Part shown: piece by piece, positions 33,041 through 42,736 of the stretch | How the letters are laid out: each line of letters opens with the position of its first letter | Position numbering within the stretch: position 1 is the stretch's first letter | NCBI RefSeq assembly: GCF_014205795.1 | Contig: NZ_JACHCN010000001.1 | Location: 372,001-436,000, forward strand | DNA length: 64,000 nt | Direction: 5' to 3' | From: Rhodanobacter sp. MP7CTX1 | Lineage (GTDB): Bacteria > Pseudomonadota > Gammaproteobacteria > Xanthomonadales > Rhodanobacteraceae | Program-made: the position numbers and the translations under genes | The notes under the pieces: generated by a model | Told to the model about the DNA's origin: nothing | What the model saw: the letters and a program-made list of their open reading frames with translations, nothing else | Database searches by the model: none

Positions 33041-34111
33041 GTGGCGTCCAGGACCGTGACCATCAAAGACGTGGCGCGCGAAGCCAAGCTGTCTGTGGCG
33101 TCCGTGTCGCGTGCGCTCAACGGCAGCGGAGGCGTCACCCCGGACACCGTGAAAATTGTGCGTGAAGTGGCGGCGCGCTTGCGCTATGTGCCGGACAACG
33201 CAGCGCGCAGCATGATTACCCGGCGCACCAATACCATCGGGGTGCTGCTGCCGGATCTGTATGGCGAGTTCTTTTCCGAGCTCATTCGCGGCATCGATCT
33301 GGCCGCTCGTGCGCGCGGCCTGAACATCCTGGTATCCAGTTCCCACGACGACGCCGATGAAGCGGCGATTGCGCTGCGCTCCATGCACGGGCGAGTCGAT
33401 GGCTTGCTGGTGATGTCACCGCATGCCGATGAGGATTTTCTGCGCCGAAACCTGCAAGTGACGTTGCCCAGCGTGCTGATGAACACGCTGGAAACGAACC
33501 ATGACTATGCAACGCTTTCGGTGGACAACCGCAGTGGCGTGCAGCTGATGCTGGAGCACTTGCTCGACTGCGGGTACAAGCGGATTGCCTTGATCCAGGG
33601 GCCGGCCAGGAACCAGGACGTGCGCGAGCGCGAACAGGCTTTTCATGAAGTACTTGCCGCGCTTGGCGCGACCGAGGGTGCGGTGATCCTGCCGGGTGAC
33701 TTCAGCGAGCAGTCCGGTTATGCCGCCGGGCAACAGTTGCTTGCGCTGCGTCCACGTCCGGATGCGATATTCGCCGCCAACGACATGATGGCGATCGGCT
33801 GCATGGCGGCCCTGCGTGAGGCTGGCCTGCGCATTCCCGACGATATTGCCGTAGCGGGTTTCGATGATGTGCCGATGGCGCGTTACGTCACTCCGCCATT
33901 GACGACGGTGAGCGTGCGCATTGCCGAACTGGGCAGGTTGGCACTGGAACAGCTGTGCATGCAGATTGCCGACCCTGGCAGTCTGGTGCCAGTACACCAG
34001 CGCGTCACGGCGACCTTGGTAATACGCGCATCGACGGCATCGCGCGCTGGTGAACCGACAAAGACATTGGCAACGACAACGACGACAGGTTCGGAGCGAC
34101 ATCCGCCCTGA
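33041..34111 (+). CDS. LacI/GalR-family transcriptional regulator
   Basis: A 356-residue repressor. I take the GTG at 33041 (ASRTVTIKDVAREAKLS); a GTG at 33011 would add ten atypical residues. The N-terminal helix-turn-helix and hinge are clear: TIKDVAREAKLSVASVSRAL, then the operator-contacting 'LRYVPDNAARSM'. The rest is the periplasmic-binding-protein-like sugar sensor ('TIGVLLPDLYGEFFSELIRG', 'AIFAANDMMAIGCMAALREA', 'IAVAGFDDVPMARYVTPPLT'). It precedes the TonB receptor and halogenase-like gene, so it probably controls the whole sugar locus, releasing DNA in the presence of a disaccharide. A Thr-rich C-terminal tail is unusual. Confidence 0.92.
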   Translation: MASRTVTIKDVAREAKLSVASVSRALNGSGGVTPDTVKIVREVAARLRYVPDNAARSMITRRTNTIGVLLPDLYGEFFSELIRGIDLAARARGLNILVSSSHDDADEAAIALRSMHGRVDGLLVMSPHADEDFLRRNLQVTLPSVLMNTLETNHDYATLSVDNRSGVQLMLEHLLDCGYKRIALIQGPARNQDVREREQAFHEVLAALGATEGAVILPGDFSEQSGYAAGQQLLALRPRPDAIFAANDMMAIGCMAALREAGLRIPDDIAVAGFDDVPMARYVTPPLTTVSVRIAELGRLALEQLCMQIADPGSLVPVHQRVTATLVIRASTASRAGEPTKTLATTTTTGSERHPP

Positions 34112-34352
34112 TCGACCCGGGGTCGGGTTTGTTTCGGCAGGTGGGCGAGAGGGCGCCCGCCAGCATTCATCGCACAGGACTGCGGCCAGGGCTGGCTCTA
34201 CTCAAAGCTTGTTGAGGGAGGGCGTTAGGTCATGAAAAGAGCAACACGTCATCCGGTGTGCATTTCGCGGGCGCATGCATGACTGCGCGCCGCGCGCGGT
34301 ATCAGGAAGCACTCAAGTTCGATAAATCAGTTGTCTTTGCGGGAGGGGAGCC
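34112..34352. other. Intergenic region upstream of TonB receptor
   Basis: No gene of normal size. A 16-codon frame at 34232-34282 follows a GGAGG-like stretch and could be a leader peptide, but this is weak. A purine-rich ribosome site GGGAGGGG lies just before the receptor ATG. I could not find a clear LacI-type operator here. Confidence 0.35.
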
Positions 34353-37300
34353 ATGAAAACGCACACGTATTTCAAGAAGAAAATGCTCGCAAGTATCATC
34401 AAGGCGTCGTTCGCGACGTTCGCCGTCAGCACATCGGTTATGTCGATTGCAGCCAGCTCCGACGCCAACTTGCGCGGCCACGCGGCCGCGGGGGCGGTGG
34501 TCACGGCCAAGCAAATTGCTACGGGTGCAGTACGACATACGACCGCTGACAAGGATGGCAGCTACGCGCTGGTTGGGCTGCCGCCCGGCACCTACCAGGT
34601 GGATGCCGGCGCAGGCACCGAACGAACCGTCACCCTCACCGTAGCCTCCACCGCCACGCTTGATCTGGTCGGCACCGCGCCATCGGCCGGCAACACCACC
34701 AACCTCAAAGCAGTCTCGGTTTCGGCAACGACGCTGAGAGAAGTAAAGACCTCGGAAGTCGGCACGGAGGTGTCGCTGCACGATATCAATACCATTCCGG
34801 AAGCGTCGCGCAACTTCCTCGAATTCGCCGATACCGTGCCTGGCATGGTGTTCACGAGGAGTGCGAACGGCAATACCAATCTGCAGTCCGGTGCCCAGGC
34901 GAGCAGCGCCATCAATGTGTACATCGACGGTGTGGGCCAGAAAAACTATGTCCTGTCCGGCGGCATTACCGGTCAGAACGCCAGTCAGGGCAACCCGTTT
35001 CCGCAGCTGGCGGTCGCCGAATACAAGGTCATCACGTCCAATTACAAGGCGGAATACGACCAGATCTCGAGCGCCGCGGTAACCGCCGAAACCAAGTCCG
35101 GCACCAATGAGTACCATGGTGACGTGTTTGGCAGCTTCACCAATACCGCCATGCGTGCAGAGACGCCGTCTGAGGAAGCGGCCGGCCACAAGACCGCGTC
35201 GCACGAAAAGGATTATGGCTTCGACTTTGGTGGCCCGATCGCGCAGGACCTGGCGCACTTCTACATTGCCTACGAAGGCAAGGAATTCGATACGCCGATT
35301 ACGGTGGTTCCGGGTGGCGACGAGAGTTATTTCAGTCAGTTGCCGGCAAGCGCACGGGCGCAGTTCGGACCTGCCAGTCTGCCTTTCAAGGAAAACGACT
35401 GGTTCGGCAAAATCGATTTCGAACCGTCCGACAAGGATCGCTTCGAGATCAGCGGAAAATACCGTCACGAAACCTCGTTGAGTGGTATTGGCGGAGCCTC
35501 CACGGCATCCGCCGCGCTCGATACGATCAATACCGACAAGCGCTTCGACATTCGTTGGGATCACAGCACGGATAGCTGGTTCAACCGCTTGCAGGGTACC
35601 TACGAAGATGCGTCTTTCGCGCCGACGCCGGTGAACACTGGCGATGGTGCCACTTATGTGCAGGCCACCAATCTGAATCAGACGATTCTGACTACTGGCA
35701 ATTCGCCGCTTGCCCAGCAGGACAAGGGTCAGAAGGGTCCGTCGTTGCAGGACGACCTGACCTTCAACGACTTCGAGTGGAATGGCGACCATGTCATCAA
35801 GATGGGCGTCAAGTACAAGCTGGTGAGGCTGACGGCGCAAGACTCGGGCGATTCCAACGCGCTCTACAGCTATGCAGTGACTCAAGCGAACGGCACGGAA
35901 CCGATCCCGTTCCAGGTGCAATTCGGTTCACCGACGCCGGGGCTGAGTCCGGTTGCCACCAGCTCGGACAAGCAGTTCGGCACGTATATCCAGGACGATT
36001 GGGCGGTCAACGACCATCTGACCCTGAACCTCGGCGTGCGCTGGGACTACGAAAAGACTCCTTCATACCTCGACTATGTCACTCCGGCAAACGTGGTTGC
36101 CGCATTCAACATGCAGGATCCGAACGCACCGATGGGGCAGACCTACGCGCAGACGTTGGCGAAGGGCGGCGTCAACATCAATGACTACATCAGCACCGGG
36201 AATAACCGCCACGCGCCGACCAATGAGTTCCAGCCACGTCTGGGTTTCTCCTACGACCTCAATGGTGACGAGGAGCATGTGTTCTTCGGCGGCATTGGTC
36301 GCTCTTACGATCGCGACCTTTACGAATCGCTACAGGTCGAGCAGACCAAGTCGGTGCTGTCGCAACCCACGATCCTGTTCAACACGCCGCTTGAGCCCTG
36401 CTTGTTGGGCCCAAGCTGTCTGACGTGGGATCCGAAGTACCTGGACATCAGCACTTTGCAGTCGCTGGTGGCAGGTACCACGGCGGGCAAGGAAGTTGAC
36501 ATGGTCAACAACAACCTGAAGGCGCCGTACTCCGACCAGTTCAGCATCGGTATGCGCAACAAGTTCGGCGACTGGAATACCAGCGCCACCATTGCGCGCA
36601 TCCTCAGCTACGATGGCCTGGTATTCACCCTCGGCAACCGCTATCCGAGCGGCGCTTTCTGGCAGAACGGCAGCCAGCCGTGGGGCAATGGTATCCCTGG
36701 CTTTGGCAGTCTGATCATCGGCAACAACGGCCTGGAGACGAGGACCACACAGGTGTTGCTGGAAGCCGACAAGCCATTCACCAATGAATCCGGCTGGGGC
36801 ACGACGATCGCTTATACCTATAGTCACGCACGCCAGAACAACGACAACGCCGATCCGACTGATCAGTATGCGTTCGACTACGAGAGGATCGGGAACTATC
36901 CCTTCACCAATGCAGCCCTCGCCAAGAACCGCCTGGTGGTTACAGGCAGCTACGCTGGCCCATGGGGTTTCGTGCTTGGCGCCAAGCTGACTCTGGCCAC
37001 GCCGATTCCCGATCTCAACCTCGCGTGTTATGGGGCGCCGGCCACGAATCAGGACGCCAACGGTATCTCCGGTGCAGGTTGCCGTTCGGTGTCCATCGTA
37101 CCGCCGGGCAACGGGAAGTTCCTGATCGGCGGCAAGATCTACGGTGATCGCGACATTGATTTTCAGGCCACTAAAAACTTCAAGGTCTACGGCGGCCTGA
37201 ACGCTTATGTCCGGTTCGACCTGCTTAACGCGTTCAACTGGAACAATTACGTCAACTACATAGAAAACTTTGGCGCTAACGGTACATTTAGCAAGACTCC

Positions 37301-37376
37301 GGTCATCTATAACCCGACCGGCGATATCACTGGCTATCCACGTACCTTGAAACTGTCCGTGGGCCTAAGTTTTTAG
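34353..37376 (+). CDS. TonB-dependent outer-membrane receptor with N-terminal carboxypeptidase-regulatory-like domain
   Basis: A 1007-residue protein. Signal peptide with 'MLASIIKASFATFAVS', then a beta-sandwich (about 40-105; 'GSYALVGLPPGTYQVDAGAG') as in Oar-like receptors, a plug domain ('ASRNFLEFADTVPGMVF', 'INVYIDGVGQKNYVLSGG'), and a 22-strand barrel ending with the terminal aromatic residue (LKLSVGLSF). It likely imports oligosaccharides through the outer membrane using TonB energy. A strong hairpin follows, then the halogenase-like gene; the pairing is recurrent in Xanthomonadales and Caulobacterales sugar loci. Regulation probably by the LacI protein upstream. Confidence 0.93.
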   Translation: MKTHTYFKKKMLASIIKASFATFAVSTSVMSIAASSDANLRGHAAAGAVVTAKQIATGAVRHTTADKDGSYALVGLPPGTYQVDAGAGTERTVTLTVASTATLDLVGTAPSAGNTTNLKAVSVSATTLREVKTSEVGTEVSLHDINTIPEASRNFLEFADTVPGMVFTRSANGNTNLQSGAQASSAINVYIDGVGQKNYVLSGGITGQNASQGNPFPQLAVAEYKVITSNYKAEYDQISSAAVTAETKSGTNEYHGDVFGSFTNTAMRAETPSEEAAGHKTASHEKDYGFDFGGPIAQDLAHFYIAYEGKEFDTPITVVPGGDESYFSQLPASARAQFGPASLPFKENDWFGKIDFEPSDKDRFEISGKYRHETSLSGIGGASTASAALDTINTDKRFDIRWDHSTDSWFNRLQGTYEDASFAPTPVNTGDGATYVQATNLNQTILTTGNSPLAQQDKGQKGPSLQDDLTFNDFEWNGDHVIKMGVKYKLVRLTAQDSGDSNALYSYAVTQANGTEPIPFQVQFGSPTPGLSPVATSSDKQFGTYIQDDWAVNDHLTLNLGVRWDYEKTPSYLDYVTPANVVAAFNMQDPNAPMGQTYAQTLAKGGVNINDYISTGNNRHAPTNEFQPRLGFSYDLNGDEEHVFFGGIGRSYDRDLYESLQVEQTKSVLSQPTILFNTPLEPCLLGPSCLTWDPKYLDISTLQSLVAGTTAGKEVDMVNNNLKAPYSDQFSIGMRNKFGDWNTSATIARILSYDGLVFTLGNRYPSGAFWQNGSQPWGNGIPGFGSLIIGNNGLETRTTQVLLEADKPFTNESGWGTTIAYTYSHARQNNDNADPTDQYAFDYERIGNYPFTNAALAKNRLVVTGSYAGPWGFVLGAKLTLATPIPDLNLACYGAPATNQDANGISGAGCRSVSIVPPGNGKFLIGGKIYGDRDIDFQATKNFKVYGGLNAYVRFDLLNAFNWNNYVNYIENFGANGTFSKTPVIYNPTGDITGYPRTLKLSVGLSF

Positions 37377-37420
37377 GGCCGCTCCCGGAGTGCCCATACC
37401 GGCAACGGTATACAGGCCCC

Positions 37421-37453
37421 AGCACAAAGCCTGCACGGTGCAGGCTTTGTGCT
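37421..37453 (+). terminator. Perfect 16-bp inverted repeat after the TonB receptor gene
   Basis: AGCACAAAGCCTGCAC and GTGCAGGCTTTGTGCT pair perfectly around a single base (the loop will open a few pairs). It lies 45 bp after the receptor stop and 46 bp before the halogenase-like ATG. No T-run follows, so partial termination or mRNA 3'-end protection, giving more receptor than enzyme, is the likely role. Confidence 0.6.
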
Positions 37454-37498
37454 GCTGGGCATCAAGATGGTTAATCTCTTGCTGGTTGCAGGCATCTC

Positions 37499-39019
37499 AT
37501 GACCGACACTCGCCTAAAAAATGTTGTCATCGTCGGCGGGGGCACCGCTGGCTGGATGGCCGCGGCGGCATTCGCCAAGGTACTCGGTTCCGAATATTCG
37601 ATCCGGCTGGTGGAATCCGAGGAAATCGGTACCGTCGGTGTGGGCGAGGCGACGGTGCCGCACTTGAAACTGTTCAACAACCTGCTCGAAATCGATGAGA
37701 TCGAATTCATCAGACAAACCCAGAGCACGTTCAAGCTCGGCATCCAGTTCAATGACTGGGGGCGGATCGGCGATTCATATATTCATGGCTTCGGTACGAT
37801 CGGCCATGACGTGAGCCTGCTGCCGTTTCACCAGTTCTGGATCAAGGCCATGCAGAAAGGCATGGCGTCCGATATCGGTGCGTACTCGTTGAACACGGTG
37901 GCGGCGCCGCGCGGCAAGTTCATGGCTTCAGCTACGGATGTACCAGCGACGTCGCCGTTGTCGGACATTGCCTATGCATATCACTTCGACGCAGGACTGT
38001 ATGCGAAGTTTTTGCGCGGCTACGCAGAGAAGCGTGGCGTGCTGCGCACCGAAGGCAAGATTGCACAGACCTTGCTGCGACCTCATGACGGCTTTGTCGA
38101 GGCGGTCGTCCTGGAGAGCGGCGAGCGCCTGGAAGGTGATTTGTTCATCGATTGCTCCGGTTTTCGCGGCTTGTTGATCGAGCAGGCGCTGCATACCGGT
38201 TATCTCGATTTCACGCACTGGCTGCCATGTGACCGTGCCATGGCCGTGCCTTGCGAAAAAGTCGGGCCGCCCACGCCGTATACCCGTTCGACGGCGCGCA
38301 ACGCCGGCTGGCAGTGGCGCATCCCTCTGCAGCACCGCACCGGCAACGGCTATGTCTATTCGAGCGCGCACATCAGTGACGACGAGGCGGCCGCGACTCT
38401 GTTGAAAAATCTGGATGGTCGACCGCTGAGCGATCCGCGCCCGCTGCGTTTTACCACCGGGGTGCGCAAGAAATTCTGGAACAAGAACGTCGTCGCGCTG
38501 GGCCTGGCGAGTGGCTTTCTGGAACCGCTCGAATCGACCAGCATCTACATGATCCAGTCGGGCATCGCCCGGTTACTTAGTCTGTTTCCGCAGCGCGATT
38601 TCAGTGAAGTCGTGATCGATCGCTACAACGCACAGGCGACGTTCGAATACGAGCGCATCCGCGATTTCCTGATCCTGCACTATCACGCCACCGAACGGAA
38701 CGACACACCGTTCTGGAACCAGTGCCGCACGATGTCGATTCCGGCGCAGCTGCAGGACAATATCCGCCTCTTCAAGGACAGCGGCCGCTTCTTTCGCAAT
38801 GCCGAGGAAATGTTTGCGATCGTCAGCTGGGTGCAGGTGATGCTCGGCCAGCACATCGTGCCGCAGAGCTACCATCCACTAGTCGACAAGATGTCGGACA
38901 AGGACTTGGCCGGATTCATGGCCAGCGTCAGTCACGTCATCAACTCCTGCGTCGATTCGATGCCGCCGCACCAGGCATTCATCGATCGCTACTGTGCTGC
39001 ACCCAGCATGGCGGCTTGA
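37499..39019 (+). CDS. Tryptophan-halogenase-family flavoprotein
   Basis: A 506-residue FAD-dependent enzyme. It has the FAD-binding GxGxxG in VVIVGGGTAGWMAAAAF (about 8-24), the halogenase motif around 'TVGVGEATVPHLK' and the diagnostic WxWxIP at W271 to P276 (WQWRIP). 'NVVALGLASGFLEPLESTSI' is the second FAD motif. Family members with TonB receptors in sugar loci are common; no chlorinated product is known for these, and they may act on a different substrate. The partner flavin reductase is not adjacent (the flavin-reductase-like gene at 23 kb is in another locus). Family sure; halogenation of what, if anything, unknown. Confidence 0.88.
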   Translation: MTDTRLKNVVIVGGGTAGWMAAAAFAKVLGSEYSIRLVESEEIGTVGVGEATVPHLKLFNNLLEIDEIEFIRQTQSTFKLGIQFNDWGRIGDSYIHGFGTIGHDVSLLPFHQFWIKAMQKGMASDIGAYSLNTVAAPRGKFMASATDVPATSPLSDIAYAYHFDAGLYAKFLRGYAEKRGVLRTEGKIAQTLLRPHDGFVEAVVLESGERLEGDLFIDCSGFRGLLIEQALHTGYLDFTHWLPCDRAMAVPCEKVGPPTPYTRSTARNAGWQWRIPLQHRTGNGYVYSSAHISDDEAAATLLKNLDGRPLSDPRPLRFTTGVRKKFWNKNVVALGLASGFLEPLESTSIYMIQSGIARLLSLFPQRDFSEVVIDRYNAQATFEYERIRDFLILHYHATERNDTPFWNQCRTMSIPAQLQDNIRLFKDSGRFFRNAEEMFAIVSWVQVMLGQHIVPQSYHPLVDKMSDKDLAGFMASVSHVINSCVDSMPPHQAFIDRYCAAPSMAA

Positions 39020-39066
39020 CCGCCAGCTGGTTCCACACGCCCCCGTCGTGATTTAGAGCGTTTCAC

Positions 39067-40533
39067 ATGCATAGCAAACTTTTTCGGATCCTGCACAGCA
39101 CCGTACTCGTTGCCCTGCTGGTACTCGGCACGGGCTGGCAGTCGCTGGCTACGGCCAGGACTGCGGACCATGGTTACGCCGCGTTGCCCAGGCAGCAACA
39201 GCTGCTGGTCGACGATCTGGAGCAGCGCACGTTCGAATGGTTCTGGCAGAGTGCGGACCCGAAGACCGGCCTGATACCCGATGCCTATCCGGGCCACTCG
39301 TTCTCCAGCATCGCCGCGGTAGGCTTCGGCCTGACTGCCTATGGCGTCGGTGTCGAGCGCGGCTATATCACGCGCGAACAGGCGGTCGAACGGACGCTCG
39401 CGACCTTGCGCTTCTTCAGGCATGCGCCTCAGAACGACAGCGAGGATGATGCCACCGGTTACCACGGTTTCTACTACCACTTCCTCGACATGCAGACCGG
39501 CAAGCGGGTGAAGCGTTTTGTCGAACTATCCAGTGTCGATACCACCTTGCTGCTCGGTGGGGTGCTGTTCGCCGAGTCGTACTACGACCGCGAGACTCCG
39601 CAGGAAAAGGAGATTCGGCAACTCGCCGATGCGATCTACCGCGAGGTCGACTGGACCTGGATGCAGCCGCGCAGGCCGCTGATCAGCATGGGCTGGACCC
39701 CTGGCGGCAAATTTATTCCATCCGACTGGAGGGGCTATGACGAGGGCATGCTGGTCTACATCCTCGCGCTGGGCTCGCCGACCCATCCAGTCGAGGCCGA
39801 TGCCTGGAAGGCGTGGCTGTCCACCAATGACCGCACCTGGGGTACTTTCCAGGGTCAGACCTTTCTCAATTTCGCCCCGCTGTTCGGTCACCAATACACC
39901 GAGGTCTGGGTCGATTTTCGCGGCATTCGCGACTCGTGGAGCCGCGAGCACGACCTGGATTATTTCGAGAACAGTCGTCGCGCAACCTACGCACAGCGCG
40001 CCTACGCGATCGCCAATCCTGCCGGCTGGACCGGCTACGGCGCCAATGTGTGGGGCCTGACTGCCAGCAATGGGCCGGGCGATATGGAGGTGACGGACGG
40101 CACCACCGAGCGCAAGTTCTACGGTTACACCGCGCGCGGCGCAGGTCTTGAAGACATCACCGATGACGGCACCATCGCACCGACCGCCGCGGGGGGCTCG
40201 ATCGCGTTCGCGCCGGAGATCGTGATACCCGATCTGCAGGAAATGAAACATCGCTATGGCGCGTCCATCTACGATCAGTACGGTTTCGTGGATGCGTTCA
40301 ACCCGACCTTTCATGCGAAGTCACGACCGCGCAGCGGCCAGTTGATGCCAGGCCAGGGTTGGGCCGACACCAAGCAGCTGGGCATCGACCAGGGGCCGAT
40401 CGTATTGATGATCGAAAACTGGCGCAGCGATTTCGTGTGGAAGGTGATGAAGAAGAATCCATATGTCCGCAAGGGGCTTGAGCGCGCCGGCTTCAGTGGC
40501 GGCTGGCTAAGCGCAGAACCACCGGCGACATGA
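39067..40533 (+). CDS. GH144-like glycoside hydrolase (Pfam Glycoamylase)
   Basis: A 488-residue protein with a signal peptide (MHSKLFRILHSTVLVALLVL). The catalytic (alpha/alpha)6 domain shows 'QRTFEWFWQSADPKTGLIPD', 'SIAAVGFGLTAYGVGVERGY', 'YHGFYYHFLDMQTGKR', 'ELSSVDTTLLLGGVLFAESY', 'WRGYDEGMLVYILALGSPTH' and 'GQTFLNFAPLFGHQYTEVWV'. These match the PF10091 family, whose characterised members include GH144 endo-beta-1,2-glucanases and sophorosidases. So the likely reaction is cleavage of beta-1,2-glucan or its oligomers in the periplasm. The stop overlaps the binding-lipoprotein gene (ATGA), tying it to the ABC importer. Confidence 0.85.
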   Translation: MHSKLFRILHSTVLVALLVLGTGWQSLATARTADHGYAALPRQQQLLVDDLEQRTFEWFWQSADPKTGLIPDAYPGHSFSSIAAVGFGLTAYGVGVERGYITREQAVERTLATLRFFRHAPQNDSEDDATGYHGFYYHFLDMQTGKRVKRFVELSSVDTTLLLGGVLFAESYYDRETPQEKEIRQLADAIYREVDWTWMQPRRPLISMGWTPGGKFIPSDWRGYDEGMLVYILALGSPTHPVEADAWKAWLSTNDRTWGTFQGQTFLNFAPLFGHQYTEVWVDFRGIRDSWSREHDLDYFENSRRATYAQRAYAIANPAGWTGYGANVWGLTASNGPGDMEVTDGTTERKFYGYTARGAGLEDITDDGTIAPTAAGGSIAFAPEIVIPDLQEMKHRYGASIYDQYGFVDAFNPTFHAKSRPRSGQLMPGQGWADTKQLGIDQGPIVLMIENWRSDFVWKVMKKNPYVRKGLERAGFSGGWLSAEPPAT

Positions 40534-41861
40534 AGCACGGTGGCTGGTTGCGTCGATCGCTCGACCTGTGTTCGATGCGACGCGGCCCGTGGCTGGCGCG
40601 CATCGTGCTTTGCGTCGCACTGGTCAGTAGTTGCGGACGCGCACCGGGCACCAGCCATGAGCTCACGTTCTGGACGATCGGCCGCGAAGGCGAAGCGGTC
40701 GTCAAGCTGTTGCCGGATTTCGAGCGGGCGCATCCCGACATCCACGTGAACGTGCAGCAGCTGCCGATGAGTGCGGCGCACCAGAAATTGCTCACCGCGT
40801 TTGCTGGCGGCTCGACGCCGGACATGGCCCAGGTAGGCAACACATGGTTACCTGAAATGGTGGCGCTGGATGCAATGGAACCGCTACAGGCACGTGTTGA
40901 TCGTTCCGCGATGATCAAGCCGAGCGACTACTTCGCCAGCATCTGGGCGACCAATGTGGTCGACGGCACGCTGTACGGCGTGCCGTGGTACGTCGACACG
41001 CGGCTGCTGTTCTACCGTAAGGATCTGCTCAAAGCCGCCGGCTTCGATGCGCCGCCGCGCGACTGGGCACAGTGGAGGCGAATGCTTGCCGCACTGAGCG
41101 ATCCACAGCGTCACACTTACGGCGTCCTGTTGCCGACCAACGAGTACGAGCAACTGATGTCGCTGGCGGTGCAGGAGCCTGATCCGTTGCTGCGTGACGG
41201 CAATCGCTACGGCAATTTCGAGAGCGCCGGCTTCAGGCGTGCGCTGGCGTTCTACGTGGATACTTTCCGCCAGCATCAGGCGCCGGCCATCACCAACGTG
41301 GAGGCCGGCAACCCGTGGTCGGAATTCGGTCGCGGTGTCTACGCGTTTTATCTGTCCGGTCCATGGAATATCGGCGAGTTCCGCAAGCGCCTGCCGGCCG
41401 ACCAGCAGGACGACTGGTCGACCGCGCCGTTGCCTGGCCCGAACGATGCCGGCATCGGTGCGGCGGGTGGTTCCAGTCTGGTGATCTTCCGCACGTCACA
41501 GCACAAGGATGCTGCGTGGCAGTTGATCGAATTCCTGTCACAGCCGCAGGTGCAGCAGCGCTTCTACGACTTGCTGGGTGACATGCCGCCGCGGCGCTCG
41601 TCGTGGGAGGGTGGTGCGCTGCATGACGATCCGAAGGCGCTTGCGTTCCGCGATCAGCTGGAACGGGCACGGCCGACGCCGGCGGTGCCCGAATGGGAGC
41701 GCATCGCCAACGAGATGCAGCTAATTGCCGCGCAGGCAGTTGCCGGCGAACTGACGATTGACCAGGCCGTCGCCGAGATGAATCGCCGCACCGACCGCAT
41801 CCTGGAGAAGCGCCGCTGGATGCTCGATCATGCGCATCCCGATGCAGGAGCCAGCCGATGA
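40530..41861 (+). CDS. ABC sugar-binding lipoprotein (family 1 solute-binding)
   Basis: A 443-residue protein. An N-terminal hydrophobic segment ends in a probable lipobox LVSS-C (about residue 35); the signal is preceded by an unusually long basic stretch. The solute-binding fold shows 'ELTFWTIGREGEAVVKLLPD', 'GGSTPDMAQVGNTWLPEMVA', 'LYGVPWYVDTRLLFYRKDLL' and 'FYLSGPWNIGEFRKRLP'. It would capture oligosaccharides in the periplasm and deliver them to the two permeases downstream. Starts within the preceding stop (ATGA) and ends overlapping the first permease start (ATGA). The substrate is predicted to be a glucan oligomer, by context only. Confidence 0.9.
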   Translation: MKHGGWLRRSLDLCSMRRGPWLARIVLCVALVSSCGRAPGTSHELTFWTIGREGEAVVKLLPDFERAHPDIHVNVQQLPMSAAHQKLLTAFAGGSTPDMAQVGNTWLPEMVALDAMEPLQARVDRSAMIKPSDYFASIWATNVVDGTLYGVPWYVDTRLLFYRKDLLKAAGFDAPPRDWAQWRRMLAALSDPQRHTYGVLLPTNEYEQLMSLAVQEPDPLLRDGNRYGNFESAGFRRALAFYVDTFRQHQAPAITNVEAGNPWSEFGRGVYAFYLSGPWNIGEFRKRLPADQQDDWSTAPLPGPNDAGIGAAGGSSLVIFRTSQHKDAAWQLIEFLSQPQVQQRFYDLLGDMPPRRSSWEGGALHDDPKALAFRDQLERARPTPAVPEWERIANEMQLIAAQAVAGELTIDQAVAEMNRRTDRILEKRRWMLDHAHPDAGASR

Positions 41862-42736
41862 ACCCCCAACGCACCGCGTGGCTGTTCCTCACGCCCGCTC
41901 TGCTGGTCCTGGGTGTGTTCTTCCTGTTGCCGGTGATCGCCGCGCTTGCGCTCAGCCTCACCGATTACGATCTCTACGCGCTGGCAAGTATCCACAACCT
42001 GCGCTTTGTGGCGTTGCAGAACTACTGGGCGCTATTGCAGCGTCCGCTGTTCTGGTCGGCGCTCGGGCACACGGTGTATTTCGTGGCAGTCGGTGTGCCG
42101 TTGTCGATGGGTACGTCACTCGGCGCTGCGCTGCTGTTGAACTCACCGCTGGCACGCTGCAAACCATTCTTCCGCACCGCGTTGTTCGCGCCGGTGGTTA
42201 CTACCGTGGTGGCGGTGGCGGTGATCTGGCGTTATCTGTTCAACACGAAGTACGGCATGGCGAACTTCGTGCTGGGCCATTTCGGCATCCATTCGATCGA
42301 CTGGCTGGGCGATCCGCACTGGGCGATGCCGACGATCATCCTGTTCGCGGTGTGGAAGAACTTCGGCTACAACATGATCATCTTCCTCGCTGGCCTGCAG
42401 GCGATTCCTGCCGATCTTTATGAAGCCGCACGCATTGACGGCGCGTCCGCATGGCGACAGTTCCGCCACATCACTCTGCCAATGCTGGGGCCGACGATGT
42501 TGATGGTGAGCATCCTCACCGTTTCGGGTTATTTCCAGCTGTTTGCCGAGCCTTATGTGATGACCGAAGGCGGCCCACTGCAGAGCACGACCAGCGTGCT
42601 GTATCTGATGTACGACGAGGGCTTCAAGTGGTGGAACCTTGGCTCTGCCTCGGCGGTGGCGTTCCTGCTGTTCCTGATCATGTTCGCGGTGACCGCCGTG
42701 ATGCTGAAACTGGCGCGGCGGGGGAGCGAAGCATGA
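41858..42736 (+). CDS. ABC sugar transporter permease, MalF/UgpA type
   Basis: A 292-residue inner-membrane permease with six predicted helices, beginning 'TAWLFLTPALLVLGVFFLLP'. The cytoplasmic EAA loop is AARIDGASAWRQFRHITLPM (preceded by LYE), the coupling site to the ATPase. ATGA overlaps at both ends couple it to the binding protein and to the second permease. It forms half of the translocation pore for the imported oligosaccharide. Confidence 0.92.
   Translation: MNPQRTAWLFLTPALLVLGVFFLLPVIAALALSLTDYDLYALASIHNLRFVALQNYWALLQRPLFWSALGHTVYFVAVGVPLSMGTSLGAALLLNSPLARCKPFFRTALFAPVVTTVVAVAVIWRYLFNTKYGMANFVLGHFGIHSIDWLGDPHWAMPTIILFAVWKNFGYNMIIFLAGLQAIPADLYEAARIDGASAWRQFRHITLPMLGPTMLMVSILTVSGYFQLFAEPYVMTEGGPLQSTTSVLYLMYDEGFKWWNLGSASAVAFLLFLIMFAVTAVMLKLARRGSEA

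Noticed and set aside
34232..34282. 16-codon frame before the TonB receptor as a leader peptide
   Set aside because: No attenuator structure or amino-acid-codon run; likely chance.
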